NCBI GenBank assembly: GCA_029054965.1
Contig: JAIDEF010000419.1
Coordinates: 1-6,075, forward strand
Source: Eubacterium sp.
GTDB taxonomy: Bacteria; Bacillota; Clostridia; Oscillospirales; Acutalibacteraceae
Length of the DNA: 6,075 nt
Direction: 5' to 3'
The position numbers and the translations under genes are program-made. The first letter of the stretch is position 1. Each line of letters starts with the position of its first letter. Below, piece by piece: positions 1 to 6,075 of the stretch. The notes under the pieces were generated by a model. The model saw only the letters and a list, made by a program, of their open reading frames with translations. It made no database searches and was not told where the DNA came from.

Positions 1-1241
1 TATGACATTTTTGAAATAGGATGATGAATTATCGTAATATAATTATTTGATACCGACTCGATATAGTCGTTGTCTGTCTGAATAGCCAAATCGGATACCT
101 TGCCGATATAGCTGCTGATTTCGCTGATCATAAGCTCGGCATTTTTTACAGCGTCCTGCGGTGCTGCAGGGGCGCTTGAATATTTGTCAACAAGATATTG
201 AAATGAGTCAATCTTTTTTGCCAAATCCGCAGCCCTCAAGCCGTCGTTGTATGAGTCATTGACCACCATGTCAAGACCTGTTTTTGTTCTGCCCATATAA
301 TACTCGTTATTAACATCAATAGACGGCACAAATGCCACACCTGTAATGTGAGGATTATATATATCCATAGTATCTTTTGCAATAATTGAGCCCTGATTTG
401 ACTTGTTATAAAGCAGAGATCTCTTTTCAATATTGTAACTCTGTTTTCTGAGAAACGCCGGCTTATCCTCGGAAATACCGTTTTGAGTAATATAAGCCTC
501 CAGTTTTTCAAGGTTGACATCCCTGATATTAAGCAGCATCGAAACCAAATTACTGTAGGAATAGCCTGTGCTCTTTGACCTGAAGGTATTGCTCTCAGAG
601 CTGTATTTGTCAAGATATCTCAGCATAGCCGTTACCTTGTCTGACATAATCTGACACTGCTCACCGTAATCATATTTTTCAAGGCTGTCCTCGATGTCGT
701 AATCAAGGATTGTATTCTTTTCAGAATAGTTTACGGCAAAGTAATCCTTGTATGCGTTTGCAAGTGCGTTTAGCATGGCGTATGTATTGCCACGCTCAAG
801 CTTGTTGCCCTGGTCATAATAAATAATAAATTCAGAAGGGCAATATGTATAGCTTGTGTCATTTGCAATTGCATTTTTAACCATATCAATTGACGACATA
901 GGAACCTTGGCATCAATTGTAATCCTGTCTTTTATATCCTCAACGGAAAGCGAGTCGTCGCCAAGATAGTTCAATGCACTTTGCAGTACCTCGTCAGATT
1001 TAAGCTCAGCAATATTAAATCTTCCGCCTGTTGGGGTAAGGCCTTTTCTTGCATTGGCGTAATTCAGCGTTAATGTTATATAATTTGTGTGTGAAACTTT
1101 TATATAATCGTAAACAGCAATAGGCGCTGAACAGACAATTGATATCACAAGCACTATTATGATGTTTTTTTTGCTGATTTTTTTTAGCTTCCTTCTCAGC
1201 TTAAAGGTCAGCTTTGTCAGAAAATTTTTAAGCATCTTCAT
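1..1241 (-). CDS. Wzz-like polysaccharide co-polymerase / chain-length determinant, partial (C-terminus beyond window)
   Basis: An uninterrupted minus-strand frame of about 413 codons enters at ATG 1239-1241 and is still open at base 1. The N-terminus is strongly basic (LRRKLKKISKK) and is followed by one membrane segment at about residues 27-44 (IIIVLVISIVCSAPIAVY). A long hydrophilic, presumably extracytoplasmic, domain follows. It opens with a beta-like stretch (YITLTLNYANARKGLTPTG, then RFNIAELKSDEVL) of the kind seen in clostridial Wzz-like proteins, and later parts look helical and coiled (ISSYIGKVSDLAIQ). Wzz/CpsC-type proteins sit in the membrane around the polymerase and set polymer length; a second membrane helix near the C-terminus would be expected outside the window. 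Three in-frame ATGs (1244, 1241, 1235) follow AAGGAAGG; 1241 and 1235 have the best spacing. The start overlaps the end of the upstream polymerase gene by 8-17 nt, which suggests translational coupling. The family call rests on topology, sequence style and context, not on a catalytic motif. Confidence 0.77.
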   Translation of the reverse strand, partial: MKMLKNFLTKLTFKLRRKLKKISKKNIIIVLVISIVCSAPIAVYDYIKVSHTNYITLTLNYANARKGLTPTGGRFNIAELKSDEVLQSALNYLGDDSLSVEDIKDRITIDAKVPMSSIDMVKNAIANDTSYTYCPSEFIIYYDQGNKLERGNTYAMLNALANAYKDYFAVNYSEKNTILDYDIEDSLEKYDYGEQCQIMSDKVTAMLRYLDKYSSESNTFRSKSTGYSYSNLVSMLLNIRDVNLEKLEAYITQNGISEDKPAFLRKQSYNIEKRSLLYNKSNQGSIIAKDTMDIYNPHITGVAFVPSIDVNNEYYMGRTKTGLDMVVNDSYNDGLRAADLAKKIDSFQYLVDKYSSAPAAPQDAVKNAELMISEISSYIGKVSDLAIQTDNDYIESVSNNYITIIHHPISKMS

Positions 1242-2454
1242 CATCCTTCCTTAAAACATTAACATTATTATCGCTTTCAAAGCACATTGCGCACATCATT
1301 AAAACATTGATATATGGCTTTAGCACATACATTGTCAGTGACATTGAAAAGCCGAAAATCGCAACCATTGCAGCAGCATAAAACGGATTTTTCCTGATAT
1401 TTCTGCAAATGCACACAGCATATGTTGCTATATATAACGCCAAGCCGAATATACCCTGATCAAAAAAGGCCTGAATAAACTGATTGTGGCAAACTACATT
1501 TGAAACCTTTGCCGTGCTCGGGAAAATACTGTATGTTGACAGCAATCCCGAACCGAACATAATTCTTTCAGGCTTTTCAAAGGTATAGTTCAGCGAGAAC
1601 TTCCATATATCGACTCTTCCGGTGCCGCCGGTTTCCACAACACTTTGAACAGTGAAGCGCTGCTGCACATCCTCGGGAAGCAGAGGGAAAAACACCAGCA
1701 CCACAACAACCGCAACAACCGCAACAGCCGCCATTATTCCGATTTTTGATTTCAGAGATTTTGCACCGAACAATATGCAGGCAAATATTCCGCAGACTAT
1801 ACCAATCAGTCCGCCTCGAGAGCCCAATTTCAGCACGGAATACAGAATCGATACGATTAAAACTGCATACAAAGGCAGCAGCTTGCTCTTTTCTATTATT
1901 CGCTTTATTGCTACAACCAGAGGCATTGTAAAGTACATCGGGTACTGGTTAACGTCCTCTTCATAGCCTAATATATAAATCTGAATTCTGTTTTCATATT
2001 GGTTAATCGTTGTTGTACTGGTAATACAGACTATCGTGCAGATAATGCCGACAATAATCCAGATGTTTTCAATCATTTTCTGCTCTTCTTCATTATACAC
2101 GCGCATAGAAATCAGCAAAAGCACTAAAAATGCCTGCACCATATCGCTTGTTGTAACCTTTGCCTCTTCTCCTCTGAAAAGCAAAAGCTGCGCAAAGCAA
2201 AGAATGATATATGCACCATATATGAAATGGACCGAATTTGCCTGCATCGTTTTTGTTTTGCCCAGAAAAATTTTGATGCCGAGCACTGCCACAACAGGCA
2301 TTGTTATTACCTTGAGCAATGATCCAACCGGTGTCTGCACAACTGTAAACGGCATACACAGAAAGTACACGCAAGCAGCCCAGCAGTCAATACTGATTTT
2401 TGATAAAAAAGCTTTCAGATCTGCTGCAAGCTTTTTTACTGATAACTTTTGCAT
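1228..2454 (-). CDS. O-antigen ligase/polymerase-family membrane protein (probable Wzy-type repeat-unit polymerase)
   Basis: This 408-residue polytopic protein has about ten hydrophobic segments, for example near residues 24-40, 48-64, 77-93, 105-118, 130-147, 194-208, 213-230, 238-258, 334-350 and 358-376. It carries the usual Wzy_C/WaaL-family landmarks: LGSRGGLIG at 210-218, then a large outside loop (about 259-330) containing GTGRVDIWK at 277-285 and CHNQFIQAFFDQGIFG at 322-337. The loop Arg and the HNQ-type His are the residues usually implicated in this fold. The family joins lipid-linked glycans at the outer face of the membrane. With no lipid A-core acceptor expected in a Clostridium-like host, polymerisation of repeat units is the likelier job than ligation (inference). 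The start ATG has AGAGAGGA about 6 nt upstream. The gene follows the glycosyltransferase stop by 15 nt, and its 3' end overlaps the next gene. Length is normal for the family. Confidence 0.85.
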   Translation of the reverse strand: MQKLSVKKLAADLKAFLSKISIDCWAACVYFLCMPFTVVQTPVGSLLKVITMPVVAVLGIKIFLGKTKTMQANSVHFIYGAYIILCFAQLLLFRGEEAKVTTSDMVQAFLVLLLISMRVYNEEEQKMIENIWIIVGIICTIVCITSTTTINQYENRIQIYILGYEEDVNQYPMYFTMPLVVAIKRIIEKSKLLPLYAVLIVSILYSVLKLGSRGGLIGIVCGIFACILFGAKSLKSKIGIMAAVAVVAVVVVLVFFPLLPEDVQQRFTVQSVVETGGTGRVDIWKFSLNYTFEKPERIMFGSGLLSTYSIFPSTAKVSNVVCHNQFIQAFFDQGIFGLALYIATYAVCICRNIRKNPFYAAAMVAIFGFSMSLTMYVLKPYINVLMMCAMCFESDNNVNVLRKDDEDA

Positions 2455-2469
2455 TTACATTCCTCTCTG

Positions 2470-3291
2470 TTAATGTGTGTTATATACTAATCTTTTAAGC
2501 TTATTGAAAGTTAATATCAGCGGTCTGAGCCACACACGGATATGCCACAGCAATGTGTCCATATTCCACTGCCTGAGATGCTTTGCCATTTGATGAGAAA
2601 AAATTAAATTGCATCTGTATTTTTCGGCAATCCTAATCCCTGAGCCTGTTAGGCTGCCCGTTCCCTGATAATAATTATAAAAAGCATAGGGTGTTACATA
2701 AACACTTTTTGCTCTTGTGTATACCTCAACCTCAAACACGGCATCCTCAGCTGTATGCATATCAAGCCGAAACTGCAAGCCATCAAGCAAATCTCGTTTA
2801 AACAAGGTCATACACACCGTATTCATCAAAATACCATTAATAAAATATGGATATATGTATTTATTAAATTCATCCTTTTGAAAGAAGCCCTTTTTCTTAA
2901 AATCATACACACACGGCTTTTCCTCACCGTTTTCATAAGTGTATTTATGGGTGCACCTTACAATATCAGCACCTGTTTTCTCCTGCTCAAAAAGAAGTGT
3001 GTCAATGGCTGCGCCGTCCATATAATCATCAGCATCCATAAACATAACAAAGGGTGCCGTAGCTTCGTGCAAACCAATATTACGGGCATATGAAACGCCT
3101 TTGTTTTCAACCGTAATATGTTTTATTCTGTTTCCATAGGTTTCAAGTATTTGTTCGGTATTATCGCTTGAGCCGTCATTGACAACAATAATTTCAAGCT
3201 CACATTTATTCGTATCTAAAACGGAATTGATACATTTTTCAATAGTGTTTGCACTATTATAAGACGGAATGATAACTGATACCTTTTTCAT
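2470..3291 (-). CDS. Family 2 glycosyltransferase (GT-A fold)
   Basis: This 273-residue cytoplasmic enzyme probably transfers a nucleotide-activated sugar to the lipid-linked repeat unit started by the upstream sugar transferase. Visible GT2 landmarks, numbered from the chosen ATG, are the strand VSVIIPSYNSANTI at the very N-terminus, the nucleotide-binding VVNDGSSDNT at 36-45, the metal-binding DADD at 86-89 (FMDADDYMDG), and an acidic AED at 181-183 in the catalytic-base position. A basic amphipathic C-terminal part (VWLRPLILTFNKLKRL) may touch the membrane. Donor and acceptor sugars cannot be read from the sequence. ATG 3289-3291 gives the typical start MKKVSVIIPSYN. A TTG at 3304-3306 would add five residues and has AAGGAAA just upstream, so it remains possible. 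Either start lies inside the upstream gene (35 or 50 nt overlap), so translation is probably coupled. Confidence 0.9.
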   Translation of the reverse strand: MKKVSVIIPSYNSANTIEKCINSVLDTNKCELEIIVVNDGSSDNTEQILETYGNRIKHITVENKGVSYARNIGLHEATAPFVMFMDADDYMDGAAIDTLLFEQEKTGADIVRCTHKYTYENGEEKPCVYDFKKKGFFQKDEFNKYIYPYFINGILMNTVCMTLFKRDLLDGLQFRLDMHTAEDAVFEVEVYTRAKSVYVTPYAFYNYYQGTGSLTGSGIRIAEKYRCNLIFSHQMAKHLRQWNMDTLLWHIRVWLRPLILTFNKLKRLVYNTH

Positions 3292-4696
3292 TTTCTGCTT
3301 CTTCAATTTCCTTAAATGATATTTTGTATCTTTCTAATTCTTTTTCCCGGATATTGAGGCTATCCTCCATTTCAATATCAATGCCTGCTGCACCGTCGTG
3401 AACAAATACCTGTCTCACTGTCATAAGCATAAGCTTGATATCAAAGTAAAAGGAGTAATTCGCCATATAGATGAGATCCATAATAATTCTGTCGGATGCT
3501 CTGGTGCTGTAATAACCATACACATGGGAATAGCCTGTTATTCCTGCTTTTTCAAGATAGCGAAGCTCGTAGTCAACAACCTTTTCGCAAAATTCATCGG
3601 CAAAAATCGGGCGTTCAGGTCTGGGACCGACAAGCGACATATCTCCCTTTATAACATTAATCAGCTGTGGCAATTCGTCAAGATGTGTTTTTCTAAGAAT
3701 GCTGCCAACACGGGTAATTCTGGTGTCATTTTTCGTTTGAAGCTGTGCACCGTTTTTTTCAGCGTCAACAACCATCGTACGAAATTTATAAATGTTGAAT
3801 ATCTTTTTGTTTATTGTATATCTCTCCTGTTGGTAGAACACAGGGCCGGGAGAGTCGAGCTTTATAAGGATTGCTATAATCAACATTATCGGCGAGATAA
3901 TCAACAAAAGCACCAGTGATACAACCAAATCAAAAATCCTTTTCACAATCTTCTGCCTTTTGTTAAGTCCCAAAAGCGGCAGCTCAATAATTGGTGTGTC
4001 GGTAGGATTTCTCAGCTTTCCGAAATAGAATGCAGCATTAGTCGTAATTGCTTCCTTTTGCATTCTTTTTTTCAAAAACATTGCCTTATATGAAATATCC
4101 ATAGTAAGTTCGGGTGATATGTGAGGAGAAATGAATATAACATCATATTTGGCAATAAGGTTTTCCAGGAGATAATTTATCTCTCGCTTATTGCTTTCGT
4201 CTACCAGGCAATACCTTGTACGTTCGTTATGATCATCTGAATATTTGAGCTTTCTTGCCAGCCTGCTGGGAACATCAATAGAGTCAACAATTAAAACAGA
4301 GCGTCTGTTTTTGTTAAGTATAGCGGAAATAACAACCCTCCATATAATCGAGAATAATGATGCAAAAACAAACATCATTATAGTGTATATGGGGTAAAAA
4401 TATTTCATTCCTGTAAACAGGCATACAAATACCTTGGCAATAATAAGAATTGTGGATGTAATCATAATAGAAGTTATATTATTAGCTTTTGTATCCTCAA
4501 CATATGTATAAAAATCATACATGTGATACAGAAAAATCGTTGCAGCCGTGTGAAGAATTGCAGTTATCCATCCCGCCTGTGCATAGGGCGTAAATGAAAT
4601 AATATAATTAACCAAAAGGTGCGAAAACAGAACTATAGCAGCATCGACTAAAGCAATATAAAAATTCAGCGTCTTACTTTTTGTGTACTGATTCAT
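3257..4696 (-). CDS. Exopolysaccharide polyprenyl glycosylphosphotransferase (initiating sugar transferase)
   Basis: This 479-residue membrane enzyme transfers a sugar-1-phosphate from a UDP-sugar to undecaprenyl phosphate, the first committed step of repeat-unit synthesis on the inner face of the membrane. The N-terminal half has about four membrane helices (roughly 12-34, 42-58, 74-95, 100-126), then a soluble CoA-binding-like region (about 131-240; RSVLIVDS, YDVIFISP). The C-terminal bacterial sugar transferase domain (about 250-435) has the membrane re-entrant helix with its Ser-Pro kink (ISPI, 267-270), SPGPVFYQQER at 282-292, KFRTM at 304-308, the catalytic Asp-Glu pair in LDELPQL (340-341) and GDMSLVGPRP at 351-360. 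This is the WbaP/CpsE-like polyprenyl-PT architecture. The last 40-odd residues form a Glu/Lys-rich tail past the usual domain end. An AAAGGAGG ribosome site sits 4 nt before the ATG. It is the first gene after a consensus promoter. The exact sugar (glucose, galactose or other) is not readable. Confidence 0.94.
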   Translation of the reverse strand: MNQYTKSKTLNFYIALVDAAIVLFSHLLVNYIISFTPYAQAGWITAILHTAATIFLYHMYDFYTYVEDTKANNITSIMITSTILIIAKVFVCLFTGMKYFYPIYTIMMFVFASLFSIIWRVVISAILNKNRRSVLIVDSIDVPSRLARKLKYSDDHNERTRYCLVDESNKREINYLLENLIAKYDVIFISPHISPELTMDISYKAMFLKKRMQKEAITTNAAFYFGKLRNPTDTPIIELPLLGLNKRQKIVKRIFDLVVSLVLLLIISPIMLIIAILIKLDSPGPVFYQQERYTINKKIFNIYKFRTMVVDAEKNGAQLQTKNDTRITRVGSILRKTHLDELPQLINVIKGDMSLVGPRPERPIFADEFCEKVVDYELRYLEKAGITGYSHVYGYYSTRASDRIIMDLIYMANYSFYFDIKLMLMTVRQVFVHDGAAGIDIEMEDSLNIREKELERYKISFKEIEEAENEKGISYHSVL

Positions 4697-4704
4697 TTCT
4701 CCTC
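4697..4704 (-). promoter_or_regulatory. Strong ribosome binding site of the sugar transferase gene
   Basis: On the minus strand AGGAGGAGAA precedes ATG 4694-4696. The AGGAGG core is complementary to the 16S 3' end with about 4 nt spacing, and this fixes the start of the first operon gene. The preceding leader is only about 32 nt long if transcription starts near 4728. Confidence 0.8.
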
Positions 4705-4709
4705 CTTTT

Positions 4710-4742
4710 ATTATAAATCATTATAATCTGGAGTATTATAAT
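4710..4742. repeat. Three ATTATAA copies around the promoter -10 and leader
   Basis: ATTATAAA at 4710-4717, ATTATAAT at 4720-4727 and ATTATAAT at 4735-4742. The last two are perfect 8-bp palindromes, and one contains the operon -10 element. Copies 4710-4716 and 4721-4727 also form a 7-bp inverted repeat with a 4-nt gap inside the predicted leader. They could be operator half-sites, secondary -10 elements, or simply AT-rich promoter sequence. Confidence 0.35.
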
Positions 4743-4763
4743 ATATCATTTTCGTTGTGTCAA
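4735..4763 (-). promoter_or_regulatory. Consensus sigma-A/sigma-70 promoter for the polysaccharide operon
   Basis: Read on the minus strand, TTGACA (4758-4763) and TATAAT (4735-4740) match the consensus at all 12 positions and are separated by exactly 17 bp. Transcription should start near 4728, giving a leader of about 32 nt before the sugar transferase ATG. No extended -10 TG is present. The match predicts high basal activity, so control, if any, would come from a repressor or from events after initiation. Confidence 0.87.
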
Positions 4764-4794
4764 TTAATTTGTCGAAATTATACGATTTTTATAT

Positions 4795-4841
4795 TTATAG
4801 GGTAGCTGTAAGATTTGCAGCTACCCTATAATTTTTTATTT
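4795..4841 (+). terminator. Intrinsic terminator-type hairpin with T-tract on the plus strand
   Basis: Arms 4795-4808 (TTATAGGGTAGCTG) and 4818-4831 (CAGCTACCCTATAA) are perfectly complementary over 14 bp. A U-G and two A-U pairs can extend the stem towards a GAT triloop. Six Ts (4832-4837), then ATTT, follow on the plus strand, the classic rho-independent layout for plus-strand RNA. In the minus direction the stem is followed by ATAAAAATCG-like sequence with no T-run, so termination of the histidine kinase transcript would be weaker, though the stem is still its best candidate. No plus-strand gene ends here. Confidence 0.7.
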
Positions 4842-4859
4842 AGTTTGCTTAGTCATTTG

Positions 4860-4889
4860 AATTTGTTATTGGATATTCAGTAACAAATT
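4860..4889. repeat. Inverted repeat at the histidine kinase stop codon
   Basis: AATTTGTTA (4860-4868) and TAACAAATT (4881-4889) are perfect 9-bp inverted arms around a 12-nt spacer. The right arm ends at the first base of the kinase stop triplet (4889-4891). The stem is AT-rich and has no T-run on either side, so it is not a standard intrinsic terminator. It could act as an mRNA 3'-end stabiliser. Confidence 0.45.
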
Positions 4890-6075
4890 TATAAAATGAA
4901 CTTTTTGAGCAGTGAAAGAAGTTCATCCAGATTAATCGGCTTTGCAGTATGAGCATTCATTCCGCTATCAAGACTGCGTTTAACATCTTCGGAAAAAGCG
5001 TCAGCGGTCATTGCAATTATTGGAATTGTCTGTGCATCCTGACGGCTTAAAGCACGTATGCTTCTTGTGGCTTCGTATCCGCCCATAACAGGCATTCTGA
5101 CATCCATCAGAATTGCATCATAATAACCTTCTTCGGAATTCAGGAATTTTTCAAGACATATCTGCCCGTTTTCTGCCCATTCCAATTGCAAGCCTGCATC
5201 AGACAGCAATTCATTCAGAATTTCCCAATTTAGGTTGTTATCTTCGGCAGCAAGTATACGACGTCCTATCAAAGCAGTGTCTTCAGTTTTTTCGTCTTTT
5301 GCATTTTCAATGTTGATATATTTCTTAATTCCATAGAATAATGTTGATTTGAAGAGTGGCTTTGAAATAAATCCATTAATTCCTGCCGATTTTGCTTCTG
5401 TTTCAAATTCACTCAAGTCATATGCTGAAATGAGAATGATCGACATTTCATTACCGACAATCTGTCTGATTTGTTTTGCGACTGAAAGTCCGTTTGAATC
5501 TGCAAGTTTCCAATCCAAAAGAATAATTTGATATTCATTCTTTGTCTGATGATGTTCTGTTATCATTTCGAGGGCCTTATCTCCGTTCAGTGCCCAGTCG
5601 GCCTCTACTCCTATGGTTTCAAGTGTATCTGCTACTGTGCGGCACAAAAATTCGTCATCATCTACTACAAGCATTTTTAACTGAGGTAAAACCATATCGA
5701 CCTCAGTAGATGGAGCTTTTTCAAAATCCAAAATAACATGGAATTTTGAACCCTTGTTTAATTCACTTTCAACTGTAATAGTGCCATTCATTGCATCCAC
5801 AATATGTTTTGTGATTGCCATGCCAAGTCCTGCGCCTTCAGTTTTATGCACACGTTTGCTGTCAGCTCGTGAATAAGAATCAAAAACATGCTGCACAAAT
5901 TCTTCACTCATACCGATGCCGTTATCCTCGACTACAATATGTGTTCTGATAAATGCATCACCCTTTGAAAGAGGAGCATCCTCTTGGAAAAGGGTTAATT
6001 GTACAGTACCGCCCTCTTGAGTATATTTAACCGCATTAGATAATAAATTTAATAAAATCTGGTTTAATCTTACAC
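4889..6075 (-). CDS. Hybrid sensor histidine kinase with two receiver domains, partial (N-terminus beyond window)
   Basis: The frame is open through base 6075, and 394 C-terminal residues are visible. Numbered from the edge, the HATPase_c domain (about 1-117) shows the N box NQILLNLLSNAVKYT (4-18), the G1 box VEDNGIGM (48-55) and the G2 box GAGLGMAI (80-87), all intact for ATP binding. Receiver 1 (about 132-255) has acidic DDD 138-140, phosphoacceptor D187 (ILLDWKL), switch Ser216 and Lys238 (SKPL). Receiver 2 (about 271-394) has ED 277-278, D324 (ILMDVRMPVMGG), Thr356 and Lys378 (AKPI). The protein ends right after receiver 2, with no HPt domain. It should autophosphorylate a His in the missing HisKA domain and pass phosphate to its own receivers, then to an HPt partner elsewhere. 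The Met at 5909-5911 lies inside the ATPase domain and is not the start. Its signal and any link to the neighbouring polysaccharide operon are unknown. Confidence 0.93.
   Translation of the reverse strand, partial: VRLNQILLNLLSNAVKYTQEGGTVQLTLFQEDAPLSKGDAFIRTHIVVEDNGIGMSEEFVQHVFDSYSRADSKRVHKTEGAGLGMAITKHIVDAMNGTITVESELNKGSKFHVILDFEKAPSTEVDMVLPQLKMLVVDDDEFLCRTVADTLETIGVEADWALNGDKALEMITEHHQTKNEYQIILLDWKLADSNGLSVAKQIRQIVGNEMSIILISAYDLSEFETEAKSAGINGFISKPLFKSTLFYGIKKYINIENAKDEKTEDTALIGRRILAAEDNNLNWEILNELLSDAGLQLEWAENGQICLEKFLNSEEGYYDAILMDVRMPVMGGYEATRSIRALSRQDAQTIPIIAMTADAFSEDVKRSLDSGMNAHTAKPINLDELLSLLKKFIL

Noticed and set aside
236..613. A 125-codon minus-strand open frame
   Set aside because: It lies entirely inside the Wzz-like coding frame in a different phase, and its residue pattern looks like low-quality out-of-frame translation with no ribosome site.
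1652..2473. Plus-strand open frames (1652-1966, 2036-2473) opposite the polymerase gene
   Set aside because: They are shadows of a membrane-protein gene; their composition mirrors the antisense of hydrophobic codons, including a run of Thr codons opposite Val/Ala codons.
3398..3919. A 173-codon plus-strand open frame
   Set aside because: It is antisense to the catalytic domain of the sugar transferase, whose motifs are intact. Its Cys/His/Asn-rich protein has no recognisable domain and no ribosome site was seen.
4799..4809. Resemblance of GGGTAGCTG to the ops/JUMPstart element (GGTAGC core) of polysaccharide operons
   Set aside because: It lies upstream of the operon promoter, so it is not in the leader RNA from that promoter. 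It is fully explained by the hairpin arm, and ops/RfaH is a proteobacterial system.
5909..5911. ATG as the start of a short two-receiver protein
   Set aside because: The frame continues upstream with N-box and G1-box residues of the ATPase domain, and this Met sits directly within VEDNGIGM, so it is internal.
1..6075. CRISPR array, tRNA/rRNA genes, insertion sequence ends or transposase
   Set aside because: No regularly spaced repeats, no clover-leaf-like segments and no transposase motifs were seen; nearly all sequence is accounted for by five coding frames.

Overview
The window looks like part of a polysaccharide-assembly locus from a low-to-moderate GC Bacillota, most likely a gut or anaerobic member of the Clostridia (Ruminococcus/Oscillospiraceae-like). 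This is judged from the AT-rich codons (AGA, ATA, TTT, AAA), strong AGGAGG-type ribosome binding sites, and the protein style of the polysaccharide and hybrid-kinase genes. No 16S or marker gene is present, so the taxon is an inference. Every supportable gene lies on the minus strand, so the window is read from right to left.

At the right edge (6075 down to 4889) is the C-terminal part of a hybrid sensor histidine kinase: the HATPase_c catalytic domain followed by two receiver domains. Its N-terminus (sensor, HisKA) lies beyond the window. A gap of about 190 bp follows (4697-4888). It holds an inverted repeat at the kinase stop codon, a near-perfect hairpin with a T-tract that faces the plus strand, and a perfect-consensus sigma-A/sigma-70 promoter (TTGACA, 17 bp, TATAAT) pointing left.

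That promoter drives a tightly packed operon: (1) a polyprenyl-phosphate sugar-1-phosphate transferase that loads the first sugar on the lipid carrier; (2) a GT-A family 2 glycosyltransferase that extends the repeat unit; (3) an O-antigen ligase/polymerase-family membrane protein, probably the Wzy-type repeat-unit polymerase in this Gram-positive setting; (4) a Wzz-like chain-length/co-polymerase protein that runs off the left edge. The genes overlap or are separated by only 15 nt, which suggests coupled translation. Together they fit the Wzx/Wzy-dependent route for capsule or exopolysaccharide. No flippase, tyrosine kinase or phosphatase is visible; if present they lie further left or elsewhere.

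Nothing here amounts to a clearly new system. The most interesting signals are in the intergenic region: a plus-facing intrinsic terminator with no plus-strand gene to serve, next to a promoter whose -10 element is a self-complementary ATTATAAT. This raises the possibility of a short divergent or antisense transcript.
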